The notes: generated from the sequence alone by a model not told the origin. A stretch of DNA of 64,000 nt from Ectopseudomonas mendocina (GCF_007049795.1 NZ_SCFY01000003.1:247874-311873); one strand, 5' to 3'. Shown: positions 26,406 to 35,283, counted from the stretch's first letter. Made by a program: numbers and translations.

Positions 26406-27779
26406 TCAGACCGACAGGTCACGCAGGGTCAGATCCAGGCACTTGCGTGCTTTATCTACCAGCTCATCCACTTCCGCCTGGCTGATCACCAGAGGCGGCG
26501 CAATGATCATGGTGTCGCCCACGGCGCGCATGATCAGACCGTTGTTGAAACAGTGGCCGCGGCAGATCATGCCTACCGCCTTGTCACCCGGATAACGTGT
26601 GCGCGTCGCCTTGTCCTGCACCAACTCGATGGCGCCGAGCATGCCGACGCCGCGTACTTCGCCCACCAGCGGGTGATCCGCCAGCTCACGCAGACGACGT
26701 TGCAAATACGGTGCCGTTTCCGCTTTAACCCGCTCGACGATGCCTTCTTCCATGAGAATGCGCAGGTTCTCCAGGCCCACCGCAGCGGCCACCGGGTGGC
26801 CGGAATAGGTGAAGCCGTGGTTGAAGTCGCCATGCGCCTCGATCACTTCGAACACCTTGTCGCTGACAATCAGCCCGCCCATCGGCACGTAACCCGAGGT
26901 CAGGCCCTTGGCGATGGTCATCAGATCAGGCTTGAGGTCGTAGTACTGGCTGCCGAACCACTCACCGGTGCGGCCGAAACCGCAGATCACCTCGTCGGCA
27001 ACGAACAGAATGTCGTATTTGCCGAGGATTTCCTTGATCCGCGGCCAGTAGGTTTCCGGCGGGATGATCACGCCACCGGCGCCCTGGATCGGCTCGGCGA
27101 TAAACGCTGCAACATTTTCTTCGCCCAGTTCGAGAATCTTCTTCTCCAACTGGTCGGCAGCCCAGATGCCGAACTCTTCCGGCGACTGCTCGCCACCCTC
27201 GCCGAACCAGTACGGCTGCGGGATATGGGCGATGCCCGGAATCGGCAGGTCGCCCTGCTCGTGCATGAACTTCATGCCGCCGAGGCTAGCCCCGGCCACG
27301 GTGGAGCCGTGGTAGCCGTTGTCGCGACCGATGATGATTTTCTTGTTCGGCTGGCCTTTGCATGCCCAGTAGTGGCGCACCAGACGCAGCATGGTGTCAT
27401 TGCCTTCCGAACCCGAACCGGTGAAGAACACATGGTTCATGCCAGCCGGCGCCAGCTGGGAAATGGCGTGGGCCAACTCAAGCACCGGCGGGTGCGCGGT
27501 CTGGAAGAAGGTGTTGTAGAACGGCAGTTGACGCATCTGCGTAGCGGCGGCTGCGACCAGCTCCTCGCGGCCATAGCCGACGGCCACGCACCACAAGCCG
27601 GCCATGCCATCGAGGATCTTGTTGCCCTCGCTGTCCCACAGATGCACGCCCTTGGCCTCGGTGATGATGCGCGGGCCATTTTCGGCCAGTTGCTTGTAAT
27701 CACTGAACGGCGCCAAGTGGTGGGCCTTGCTCAGGGCCTGCCACTGGGCAGTCTTGGGATTGTTCGCTTGCTTGTTCAT
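26406..27779 (-). CDS. spuC: Putrescine/polyamine:pyruvate aminotransferase SpuC
   Basis: A 457-residue class III PLP aminotransferase with ADEVICGFGRTGEWFG (Asp262 binds the pyridine N), the Schiff-base lysine in MTIAKGLTSGYVPMGG (Lys291) and GSGSEGNDTMLRL for phosphate binding. SpuC transaminates putrescine, cadaverine and spermidine with pyruvate. It lies between spuB and spuD in the catabolic-uptake operon. All key residues are present. Confidence 0.93.
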   Translation of the reverse strand: MNKQANNPKTAQWQALSKAHHLAPFSDYKQLAENGPRIITEAKGVHLWDSEGNKILDGMAGLWCVAVGYGREELVAAAATQMRQLPFYNTFFQTAHPPVLELAHAISQLAPAGMNHVFFTGSGSEGNDTMLRLVRHYWACKGQPNKKIIIGRDNGYHGSTVAGASLGGMKFMHEQGDLPIPGIAHIPQPYWFGEGGEQSPEEFGIWAADQLEKKILELGEENVAAFIAEPIQGAGGVIIPPETYWPRIKEILGKYDILFVADEVICGFGRTGEWFGSQYYDLKPDLMTIAKGLTSGYVPMGGLIVSDKVFEVIEAHGDFNHGFTYSGHPVAAAVGLENLRILMEEGIVERVKAETAPYLQRRLRELADHPLVGEVRGVGMLGAIELVQDKATRTRYPGDKAVGMICRGHCFNNGLIMRAVGDTMIIAPPLVISQAEVDELVDKARKCLDLTLRDLSV

Positions 27780-27864
27780 TGCCTACACCTTGCTAACACG
27801 CAGCGCCAGCGGCGCTACGCAGAAATTCGTGGCGCCGGCCGCGCCAGGCACGGCCGGTAGCCTT

Positions 27865-29223
27865 TTACACCGACAGCAGGAGGAACTCGCGTTCCCAGGA
27901 GCTGATCACGCGCTTGAAGTTCTCGTGCTCGGCACGCTTGACCGCGACATAGCCACGGATGAACTTCTCGCCGAGGAATTTCTCGGCGTCCTTGCACGCT
28001 TCCATCCGCTCCAGAGCGCTCTCGATGGTCACCGGCAGGCGCAGGTTGCGACGCTCGTAACCACGGCCCTTGACCGGTGCACCGGGCCTCACCCCGCCGA
28101 CCATACCCATGTAGCCGCACAGCAGAGTAGCTGCCAGCACCAGGTACGGGTTGGCGTCGGCGCCGGCCAGGCGGTTTTCCACGCGACGGTTCTGCGGAGT
28201 CGCCTCAGGCACGCGCAGGCCGACGGTACGGTTCTCCTCGCCCCACTCCACGTTCACCGGCGCCGAGGTATCGGGCAGGAAGCGGCGGAACGAGTTAACG
28301 TTCGGCGCGAACAGTGGCAGCAGCTCGGGGATGTACTTCTGCAGCCCCCCGATGTGATGCATGAACAGCTCGCTCATGGTGCCGTCGTCGTTGGAGAAGA
28401 TGTTCTTGCCAGTCTTCAGGTCGACCACGCTCTGGTGAATGTGCATGGCGCTGCCAGGCTCGTCGGTGATCGGCTTGGCCATGAAGGTGGCTGCCACATC
28501 ATGCTTGAGCGCGGCCTCACGCATGGTGCGCTTGAACACCAGAATCTGGTCGGCGAGGTGCAGTGCATCGCCATGACGGAAGTTGATTTCCATCTGCGCC
28601 GGACCTTCTTCGTGGATCAGGGTGTCCAGATCCAGGCCTTGCAGTTCGCACCAGTCGTACATGTCTTCGAACAGCGGGTCGAACTCGTTGGCCGCATCGA
28701 TGGAGAAGCTCTGACGGCCGGTTTCCGGACGGCCGGAGCGACCAACAGGCGCCACCAGCGGGAAGTCCGGGTCGCTGTTGCGCTTGGTCAGGTAGAACTC
28801 CATCTCCGGCGCGACGATGGGCTTCCAACCCTTGTCGGCATACATCTGCAACACCTTCTTGAGGATGTTGCGCGGCGACAGCTCGATGGGGTTGCCCTGC
28901 TTGTCGAACGTATCGTGGATCACCATGGCGGTGGGCTCGATGGCCCAGGGCACGACGAAGACAGCGTTGGGGTCCGGACGGCAGAACATGTCGATGTCCG
29001 CCTCGTCCAGCAGGTCGTAATAGATATCGTCCTCGACGTAGTCGCCGGTCACGGTCTGCAGCAGCACGCTCTCGGGGAGGCGCATGCCCTTCTCATCGAG
29101 GAACTTGTTGGTCGGCGAGATCTTGCCGCGGGCAATGCCGGTCAGGTCGCTGATCAGGCATTCGACTTCGGTGATTTTGCGTTCTTTCAGCCAGCTCGTG
29201 AGCTGGTCTAGCTTGGTACTCAT
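27865..29223 (-). CDS. spuB: Gamma-glutamylpolyamine synthetase SpuB (glutamine-synthetase family)
   Basis: A 452-residue GS-family enzyme with the metal-site motif PAQMEINFRHGD, the AMHIHQSVVDLKTGKNIFS histidine region and the RVPEATPQNRRVENRLAGAD motif. It ligates glutamate to a polyamine amine with ATP, the first step of the gamma-glutamylation route. GAGG lies 5 nt before the ATG. The next step in P. aeruginosa, hydrolysis by SpuA, is encoded just upstream; here only a decayed spuA remains. Confidence 0.92.
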   Translation of the reverse strand: MSTKLDQLTSWLKERKITEVECLISDLTGIARGKISPTNKFLDEKGMRLPESVLLQTVTGDYVEDDIYYDLLDEADIDMFCRPDPNAVFVVPWAIEPTAMVIHDTFDKQGNPIELSPRNILKKVLQMYADKGWKPIVAPEMEFYLTKRNSDPDFPLVAPVGRSGRPETGRQSFSIDAANEFDPLFEDMYDWCELQGLDLDTLIHEEGPAQMEINFRHGDALHLADQILVFKRTMREAALKHDVAATFMAKPITDEPGSAMHIHQSVVDLKTGKNIFSNDDGTMSELFMHHIGGLQKYIPELLPLFAPNVNSFRRFLPDTSAPVNVEWGEENRTVGLRVPEATPQNRRVENRLAGADANPYLVLAATLLCGYMGMVGGVRPGAPVKGRGYERRNLRLPVTIESALERMEACKDAEKFLGEKFIRGYVAVKRAEHENFKRVISSWEREFLLLSV

Positions 29224-29265
29224 AGAGACCTCAGGGTTGTAGAACCTGCTTTTGTTATAGCGGGT

Positions 29266-29742
29266 TCAGCGTTGCCCCGCCCTCTCCCTGCAAGCCTCAC
29301 CAAAGGCCTGGAAGAAGGCGAGATATTCGTGTGGATGCTACTAGGGGTGCGACACCTCCGGTACCCGACTTTGCACACCACAGAAAGAAAATCGCTCACC
29401 CTTGTATTCGAACATCGGGCCGTCTATCTCGCGACATAGCACGCACCCGGCGAAGCAGGCGAGCGCCTTGTGTATTGCAGGACGCGGGCCAAGGCGCGCA
29501 GCAGACAGCGTCACACGGCCGCGTACGCTATCGTGCTGGGTATGCAATGAACGAAAAACCGGATCAGGCAGGTCGTGCGACGCGCCAGATACAAAGAAAG
29601 GATGTTGCCGCATTGCAGCAGTCATGCTCATGACCGCTGGTGCCCGCATGATATGCAGATTCGCCTCGCTGTTGCGGGAAGAGGTAGCGTGACCGATGGT
29701 CCTGGCACAAGCGCTGACGCCGATGGCCGGCAGGGAAAACAT
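29266..29742 (-). pseudogene. spuA: Decayed spuA (gamma-glutamyl-polyamine hydrolase, class I amidotransferase family)
   Basis: In the slot where P. aeruginosa keeps spuA, the minus strand from ATG 29742 reads LPAIGVSACARTIGH, matching the N-terminus of SpuA/PuuD proteins. The same frame later shows KGERFSFCGVQSRVPEV, equivalent to the G-V-Q-W-H-P-E-W motif, then stops at 29341. A different frame at 29266-29337 gives YLAFFQAFGEACRERAGQR followed by a stop, matching the family C-terminus. The catalytic Cys nucleophile region (GICRGFQE-like) and most of the middle are unrecognisable, and the total is about 480 nt against about 750 for an intact gene. The gene has therefore lost internal sequence and accumulated frameshifts. 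Family matches are from memory. Confidence 0.8.
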
Positions 29743-30017
29743 GAGACACCCGTATTATTGCTGTTATGGGTTTGAACCGAGCTTAGCCTTGTTCATTTTT
29801 TTACACAATAGCTCTGTAAAAAATTGAACACACCCCGCTGAGCACCTTGAAAGATCAAGGTTTGGAGCCCCCTGAAAGGCCTTGAAATGCCCCAAAAATG
29901 GCCATCACGCCCCACTAGAGGGCATCATGTGGCCTGCTTGACAGTAAAGTGCGTTTCGGATTGACTCACACCCATGCAGTCGCATGATTGATATATTTAA
30001 CAAAAAGGTGTTGCATC

Positions 30018-31397
30018 ATGTCGGTACCCCCGCGTGCCGTTCAGCTTAACGAAGCGAACGCGTTCCTCAAGGAACATCCCGAGGTCCAGTTCGTCGACCT
30101 TCTTATTGCAGATATGAATGGTGTGGTGCGCGGCAAGCGCATCGACCGGAACGCCCTTCATAAGGTGTACGAGAAAGGCATCAACCTGCCCGCCTCGCTC
30201 TTCGCCCTCGACATCAATGGCTCCACCGTCGAAAGCACCGGCCTTGGCCTGGACATCGGCGACGCCGACCGTATCTGCTTCCCCATCCCCAATACCCTGT
30301 GCAACGAACCCTGGCAGAAGCGCCCGACCGCACAGCTGCTGATGACCATGCACGAGCTGGACGGCACGCCTTTCTTCGCCGACCCGCGCGAGGTATTGCG
30401 CCAGGTGGTACAGAAGTTCGACGAACTGGGCCTGCGTATCTGCGCAGCTTTTGAACTGGAGTTCTACCTGATCGACCAGGAGAACGTGAACGGTCGTCCG
30501 CAGCCGCCGCGCTCGCCGATCTCCGGCAAACGCCCGCACTCGACCCAGGTCTACCTGATCGATGACCTCGACGAGTACGTCGATTGCCTGCAGGACATGC
30601 TCGAAGCCGCCAAGGAGCAGGACATCCCGGCCGACGCTATCGTCAAGGAAAGCGCCCCGGCGCAGTTCGAAGTCAACTTGCACCACGTCGAAGACGCGAT
30701 CAAGGCCTGCGACTACGCCCTGCTGCTCAAGCGCCTGATCAAGAACATCGCCTACGACCATGAAATGGATTCCACCTTCATGGCCAAGCCCTATCCAGGC
30801 CAGGCGGGCAACGGTCTGCACGTGCACATCTCGCTGCTGGACAAGAAGACCGGCAAGAACATCTTCGCGGCCGAAGATCCGCTGGAGAACACCTCGCTGC
30901 GTCATGCCGTCGGCGGCATCCTCGACACCATGTCCGCGTCGATGGCGTTCCTCTGCCCCAACGTCAACTCCTATCGCCGCTTCGGCGCGCAGTTCTACGT
31001 CCCCAACGCGCCGAGCTGGGCACTGGACAACCGCACCGTGGCCGTTCGCATCCCCACCGGCAGCCCGGATGCCGTGCGCATCGAACACCGCGTGGCCGGC
31101 GCCGATGCCAACCCCTACCTGATGCTGGCCTCGATCCTCGCCGGTATCCACCACGGCCTGACCAACCAGATCGAACCGGGCGAGCCGATCGAAGGCAACT
31201 CCTACGAGCAGCTTGAACCCAGCCTGCCGAACAACCTGCGTGACGCGCTGCGCGAGCTGGACGACAGTGAGGTGATGAACAAATACATCGACTCCAAGTA
31301 CATCGACATCTTCGTCGCGTGCAAGGAAGCCGAACTGCAGGAGTTCGAGACCACCATCTCCGACCTCGAGTACAACTGGTACCTGCATACCGTGTAA
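30018..31397 (+). CDS. spuI: Gamma-glutamylpolyamine synthetase SpuI (glutamine-synthetase family)
   Basis: A 459-residue GS-family ligase with PAQFEVNLHHVEDAIKACDY, NGLHVHISLLDKKTGKNIF and RIPTGSPDAVRIEHRVAGAD, the same catalytic landmarks as SpuB. The ATG at 30018 has AAGGTG 7 nt upstream; a TTG at 29988 is in frame but not supported. It is divergent from spuB across the spuA remnant. The 275 nt upstream (29743-30017) are AT-rich and probably hold promoters in both directions; no sigma-54 type GG-N10-GC site was found. Confidence 0.91.
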   Translation: MSVPPRAVQLNEANAFLKEHPEVQFVDLLIADMNGVVRGKRIDRNALHKVYEKGINLPASLFALDINGSTVESTGLGLDIGDADRICFPIPNTLCNEPWQKRPTAQLLMTMHELDGTPFFADPREVLRQVVQKFDELGLRICAAFELEFYLIDQENVNGRPQPPRSPISGKRPHSTQVYLIDDLDEYVDCLQDMLEAAKEQDIPADAIVKESAPAQFEVNLHHVEDAIKACDYALLLKRLIKNIAYDHEMDSTFMAKPYPGQAGNGLHVHISLLDKKTGKNIFAAEDPLENTSLRHAVGGILDTMSASMAFLCPNVNSYRRFGAQFYVPNAPSWALDNRTVAVRIPTGSPDAVRIEHRVAGADANPYLMLASILAGIHHGLTNQIEPGEPIEGNSYEQLEPSLPNNLRDALRELDDSEVMNKYIDSKYIDIFVACKEAELQEFETTISDLEYNWYLHTV

Positions 31398-31405
31398 CAC
31401 CGAGA

Positions 31406-31484
31406 AAGCCGGCCGCAGACTCTGTGAAAACTACTACGCTCGGCCATGCTGCGTTTTCACAGGGTCTGGAGCCGGCTTCTTTTT
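31406..31484 (+). terminator. Long composite hairpin with T-tract after spuI
   Basis: AAGCCGGC (31406-31413) and GCCGGCTT (31471-31478), followed by CTTTTT, make a standard terminator. Nested inside are longer arms, GACTCTGTGAAAAC (31418-31431) and GTTTTCACAGGGTC (31453-31466), around a 21-nt loop. The inner arms resemble the GTGTGAAAACGC sequence at the IS boundary near 63812, so the loop may be a small mobile remnant inside an older terminator. Confidence 0.7.
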
Positions 31485-31625
31485 GCCTGCCAACTGCCAA
31501 CCGACAACTCCGACGCCCCGCGTCGGGGCCGGCGGTTCGCCGCACGGCGACTCCGCTGACATGAATCAACCTCCGGCAAGCAAGGCCGCCGGATACTGTT
31601 GCCTTCATCCATCGGGGAGCTACTC

Positions 31626-32684
31626 ATGCAACGCGCTATTGCCGCCGTGCTGCTGGGCCTGAGCTGTGGCCTGGCCCAGGCCGCCGACAGCATTCGGGTC
31701 TACAACTGGAACGATTACATCGCGCCGCAGGTGCTGGAAGACTTCACCCGCGACACCGGCATCGAGGTCGAGTACCACACCTTCGCCAGTGCTGAAGAAC
31801 TGGCCGCCGTACTGCAAAGCGGCCAGCCCATCGACATCGCCGTGCCCTCGCACAGCGAGCTGCCGGCGCTGATCGCCAGTGGCCGCATTCGCCCACTGGA
31901 CTTCAACCTGCTACCCAACCGCACGCACCTAGACAAGCAGTTGCTGAGCAAGCTGGCTGCGGTCGACCCACAGAACCAGCACGCCGTGCCGTACCTGTGG
32001 GGCGCGGTCGGCCTGGCGATCAACACGCCGCAGGCCGAGGCGGCCTATGGCGGACCACTGCCGGACAGCTGGAGCCTGCTGTTCGATGCCAAACAGAGCC
32101 TGCGCCTGGCCAGTTGCGGCATCAGCGTGCTGGATGCGCCAGATGAAACCCTGTCGCTGCTGCTCAACTACCAGGGCCGCAGCCTGGCGCGCAGCGCACC
32201 AAGCCGGGTCGAGCGCGCCGGCGGAGTGCTTGAGGCACTACGCCCGAACCTGCGCTACGTCGACAGCGAGCGCTATATCGCAGACCTCAACAACGGTCGC
32301 CTGTGCCTGGCCATGGCTTGGGTCGGAGACGCCCTTGCAGCGGCGCAGGCCGGCCAGCCGGTACGCTTCGTGGTACCGGACGAAGGCTCGGTGCTGTTCA
32401 TCGACAACCTGGTAATTCCTGCCAACGCCGCTCGGCCGGACCTCGCTCACCGCTTCATCGACTACCTGATGCAGCCGCAGGTCATTGCCCAGATTACCGC
32501 TGAAACGCTCTACCCCAACGGTAATGCCGATTCGATGTCGTTCATCGATAAAGCCCTACTGGAACAGCCCGGCCTTTATCCGGATCAGGACACCAAGCGC
32601 CGCCTGCATCCGCTGGAAGTGCTTTCGGAGAAGCATGCCCAGGTTCGCAGCGATGTGTGGCAGCGGTTTCGCGACGGTAGCTGA
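31626..32684 (+). CDS. Divergent periplasmic polyamine-binding protein (fourth PotF-family member)
   Basis: A 352-residue PotF-family protein with signal peptide MQRAIAAVLLGLSCGLAQA. The VYNWNDYIAPQVLEDF opening is conserved. Several ligand-contact stretches differ from the spuD/E proteins: TFASAEELAAV replaces VFDSNE, and YVDSERYIADLNNGR replaces the YFHSSK motif. GGGGAG lies 6 nt before the ATG. The same position in P. aeruginosa holds a predicted polyamine-binding protein next to aguR. It may bind agmatine or another amine; this is inference. Confidence 0.85.
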   Translation: MQRAIAAVLLGLSCGLAQAADSIRVYNWNDYIAPQVLEDFTRDTGIEVEYHTFASAEELAAVLQSGQPIDIAVPSHSELPALIASGRIRPLDFNLLPNRTHLDKQLLSKLAAVDPQNQHAVPYLWGAVGLAINTPQAEAAYGGPLPDSWSLLFDAKQSLRLASCGISVLDAPDETLSLLLNYQGRSLARSAPSRVERAGGVLEALRPNLRYVDSERYIADLNNGRLCLAMAWVGDALAAAQAGQPVRFVVPDEGSVLFIDNLVIPANAARPDLAHRFIDYLMQPQVIAQITAETLYPNGNADSMSFIDKALLEQPGLYPDQDTKRRLHPLEVLSEKHAQVRSDVWQRFRDGS

Positions 32685-32756
32685 TGACGGCGGCGATGCT
32701 TGCCTCGCCGCCGCCTGCTGACGTCCAATAGCGCCTCGACCCACGAGGACTCAGCC

Positions 32757-33398
32757 ATGTCGCGCCCCGCCAGCACCCGCAAGCCACGCGCCAGCAGCCA
32801 GGCCCGTATCGCCGTGATACTGGCGGCAGCACGCGAACTGCTGGCCGAGCAGGGCATGGCCAACCTGTCGATCTACACGGTGGCCGAGCACGCAGGCATT
32901 CCACCGTCGTCGGTGTACCACTTCTTCGCCAGCGTGCCGACACTACTCGAAGGCCTGACTGCAGACGTGCACGCAGCCTTTCGCGCCTGCCTGCAGGAGC
33001 CGGTCGAACACGCCAGTCTGAACACCTGGCATGACCTGTCGCGCATCGTCGAACAACGTATGCTGGACATCTACGCGCGCGACGCCGCAGCGCGCCAGCT
33101 GATCCTCGCCCAGCATGGCCTGGCCGAGGTAACCCAGGCCGACCATCAGCACGACATCGAACTGGGCCGCCTGATGCAGGCGCTGTTCGACCGCCACTTC
33201 CCCCTACCGCAGCTACCGATGGATATCGATGTCTTCGCCCTGGCCATGGAACTGGGTGATCGCGTCTATGCCCGCTCTGTACAGCTGCACGGCAAAATCA
33301 CGCCACGCCTGGCCGAGGAAGGCATGCGTGTGTTCGATGCCTACCTCGGCCTGTACCTGCCTGCTGCCCTGCCGAAAAGACCTTCGCCATTGGCGTAA
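32757..33398 (+). CDS. aguR: AguR, TetR-family repressor of agmatine catabolism
   Basis: A 213-residue TetR-type regulator. The N-terminal DNA-binding domain has the helix-turn-helix YTVAEHAGIPPSSVYHFFAS (about residues 43-62), and the rest is an all-helical ligand domain. GAGGAC lies 6 nt before the ATG. In P. aeruginosa AguR represses aguBA and responds to agmatine and N-carbamoylputrescine. It precedes the aguB/aguA region in the same orientation, and a candidate operator follows it. Confidence 0.85.
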   Translation: MSRPASTRKPRASSQARIAVILAAARELLAEQGMANLSIYTVAEHAGIPPSSVYHFFASVPTLLEGLTADVHAAFRACLQEPVEHASLNTWHDLSRIVEQRMLDIYARDAAARQLILAQHGLAEVTQADHQHDIELGRLMQALFDRHFPLPQLPMDIDVFALAMELGDRVYARSVQLHGKITPRLAEEGMRVFDAYLGLYLPAALPKRPSPLA

Positions 33399-33403
33399 TC
33401 CCC

Positions 33404-33426
33404 CGTAGGGTGCGCCGTGCGCACCG
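33404..33426. repeat. Single arm of the GTAGGGTGCGC repeat family
   Basis: The stretch starting GTAGGGTGCGCCGTGCGCAC just after the aguR stop matches the arms of the inverted repeats at 34078-34140 and 45439-45494. No inverted partner was found within the next 100 nt. Confidence 0.7.
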
Positions 33427-33523
33427 ATGGTATCTGGGCCCGGCTCGATCGCGGCGCGCAGCCTAGGCGACACTGCACGCCCATGGTCATAACCAATATA
33501 AATCCGACAAAATCGTATAAATT

Positions 33524-33568
33524 TTGCTAATTCAACAAAAAGCACCTTATAATACCGATATTTATCGG
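33524..33568 (+). promoter_or_regulatory. Promoter and palindromic operator of aguB-aguA
   Basis: TTGCTA (33524-33529) and a perfect TATAAT (33548-33553) are 18 nt apart. Immediately downstream, CCGATATTTATCGG (33555-33568) is a perfect 14-bp palindrome covering the expected start of transcription. Related CCGACAAAATCG-like sequence lies about 45 nt upstream. A TetR-type repressor such as AguR binding here would block transcription; that link is inference. Confidence 0.55.
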
Positions 33569-33660
33569 ATATAAAACGAGCATCCAGCCTTGATCAAGTC
33601 CAGCCACGGCACTCTGAATGGGCCGCCGAAGCGGCTTGCGAACGAGCCAAGAGGTGCTTT

Positions 33661-34081
33661 ATGTCCCGTATCGTTACCGTCGCTGCGACCCAGATGGCCT
33701 GCTCCTGGGATACGCCCGCGAACATCGCCAATGCCGAGAGGCTGGTACGCCAGGCTGCCGCACAGGGCGCGCGAGCACTGGCAGCGTGTGCAACAGGGCC
33801 ATGCCGGCGCCAACCTGATGCCGCTGGTGGCAAGCAACCGCATCGGCCGCGAGGAGCAGGACAGCTACGACATCACCTTCTACGGCAGCTCGTTCATCGC
33901 CAACCAGTTCGGCGAGAAAGTCGAGGAGCTGAACCAGACCGAGGAAGGCGTGCTGGTGCACAGCTTCGACCTGACCTAGCTGGAGAAGGTGCGCACCGCC
34001 TGGGGTGTGTTCCGCGACCGCCGGCCGAACCTATACTGGCCGCTTTCCACGCTCCACGGAAAAGCACCGTCGATCCGGTAG
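33661..34081 (+). pseudogene. aguB: Broken aguB (N-carbamoylputrescine amidohydrolase)
   Basis: From ATG 33661 the frame reads MSRIVTVAATQMACSWDTPA and continues ANIANAERLVRQAAAQG, the AguB N-terminus. At about 33766-33772 the sequence jumps to the C-terminal part (EHWQRVQQGHAGANLMPLVA, then NRIGREEQDSYDITFYGSSF) in another frame. This later frame hits TAG at 33977-33979 where a Glu codon is expected, then resumes [20 protein letters not shown] to the stop at 34081. About 160 residues are missing, including the whole nitrilase Glu-Lys-Cys catalytic centre, so no active enzyme can be made. An internal deletion, a frameshift and a nonsense change are all visible. The promoter and a ribosome-binding site (AGAGGTG) remain. 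Confidence 0.93.
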
Positions 34082-34140
34082 GGTGCGCTGTGCGCACCCA
34101 GCCCTCCAAACACTTTGCCGGTGCGCATGGCGCACCCTAC
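34078..34140. repeat. Inverted repeat of the GTAGGGTGCGC family between aguB remnant and aguA
   Basis: Arms 34078-34098 and 34120-34140 are reverse complements with two mismatches around a 21-nt spacer. The repeat provides the final TAG of the aguB remnant and ends 11 nt before the aguA ATG, so it forms the aguA leader. Confidence 0.8.
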
Positions 34141-34151
34141 GGAAGCGAAAT

Positions 34152-35258
34152 ATGACCACGTTGACCACGACTCCACGCGCCGATGGCTTCCACATGCCTG
34201 CAGAGTGGGCACCACACAGCCAGACCTGGATGGTCTGGCCCGAACGCCCGGACAACTGGCGCAACGGCGGCAAGCCGGCGCAGGCAGCCTTCACCGCCGT
34301 GGCCAAGGCCATCGCCCAGTTCGAACCGGTAACCGTCTGCGTATCCGCGGCGCAGTACGAAAACGCCCGCGCACGCCTGGATGACGCCAACATCCGCCTG
34401 GTGGAAATCACCACCGACGACGCCTGGGTGCGCGACACCGGCCCGACCTTCGTGACCAATGCCAGTGGCGAAGTGCGCGGCGTGGACTGGGCCTTCAATG
34501 CCTGGGGCGGCTTCGATGGCGGCCTGTACTGGCCGTGGCTGCATGACGATCAGGTGGCGCGCAAGATTCTCGAGATCGAAGGCTGCAAGCGCTATCGCAC
34601 GGAAGGTTTCGTCCTCGAAGGCGGCTCGATCCATGTCGATGGCGAAGGCACCCTGATCACCACCGAGGAGTGCCTGCTGAACAAGAACCGCAACCCGCAC
34701 CTGTCGCGCGAAGAGATCGAGAATGTGCTGCGCGATCACCTCTCCATCGATACGGTGATCTGGCTGCCGGACGGTCTGTATAACGACGAGACCGATGGCC
34801 ACGTCGACAACTTCTGCTGCTACGTGCGCCCCGGTGAAGTGCTGCTGGCCTGGACCGACGATGCGAACGATCCCAACTACCCGCGCTGCCAGGCCGCCAT
34901 GCGCGTGCTGGAAAGCGTGCGCGACGCCAAGGGCCGTCAGCTGACCGTGCACAAGATGCCGATTCCAGGCCCGATTCATGCCACCGCCGAAGAGTGCGCG
35001 GGCGTCGACATCGTCGACGGCAGCCAGGAGCGCAGCCCGGAGGTTCGCCTGGCCGGCTCCTACGTCAACTTCCTTATCGTCAACGGCGGCATCGTCGCAC
35101 CGAGCTTCGATGACCCGAAGGACGAAGAGGCGCGCGCCATTCTTGAGCGTATTTTCCCCGAGCATCGCGTGGTGATGGTGCCAGGCCGCGAGATCCTTCT
35201 GGGCGGCGGCAATATCCACTGCATCACCCAGCAACAGCCGGCGCCGCAACAGCGCTGA
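34152..35258 (+). CDS. aguA: Agmatine deiminase AguA
   Basis: A 368-residue agmatine deiminase with family motifs [51 protein letters not shown] and the catalytic cysteine in [14 protein letters not shown] (Cys357). It converts agmatine to N-carbamoylputrescine plus ammonia. All residues look intact. Its normal partner AguB, which would hydrolyse the product to putrescine, is broken just upstream. The leader consists mainly of a repeat. Confidence 0.95.
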   Translation: MTTLTTTPRADGFHMPAEWAPHSQTWMVWPERPDNWRNGGKPAQAAFTAVAKAIAQFEPVTVCVSAAQYENARARLDDANIRLVEITTDDAWVRDTGPTFVTNASGEVRGVDWAFNAWGGFDGGLYWPWLHDDQVARKILEIEGCKRYRTEGFVLEGGSIHVDGEGTLITTEECLLNKNRNPHLSREEIENVLRDHLSIDTVIWLPDGLYNDETDGHVDNFCCYVRPGEVLLAWTDDANDPNYPRCQAAMRVLESVRDAKGRQLTVHKMPIPGPIHATAEECAGVDIVDGSQERSPEVRLAGSYVNFLIVNGGIVAPSFDDPKDEEARAILERIFPEHRVVMVPGREILLGGGNIHCITQQQPAPQQR

Positions 35259-35283
35259 AAATTGCTCGCGCAGAGTTCAAGTA

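Noticed and set aside
29331..29633. Plus-strand frame in the spuA remnant
   Set aside because: No start signal or recognisable family; the minus strand explains the region.
29920..29960. Possible sigma-54 promoter for spuI
   Set aside because: A GG is present but GC at the required 10-nt spacing is not.
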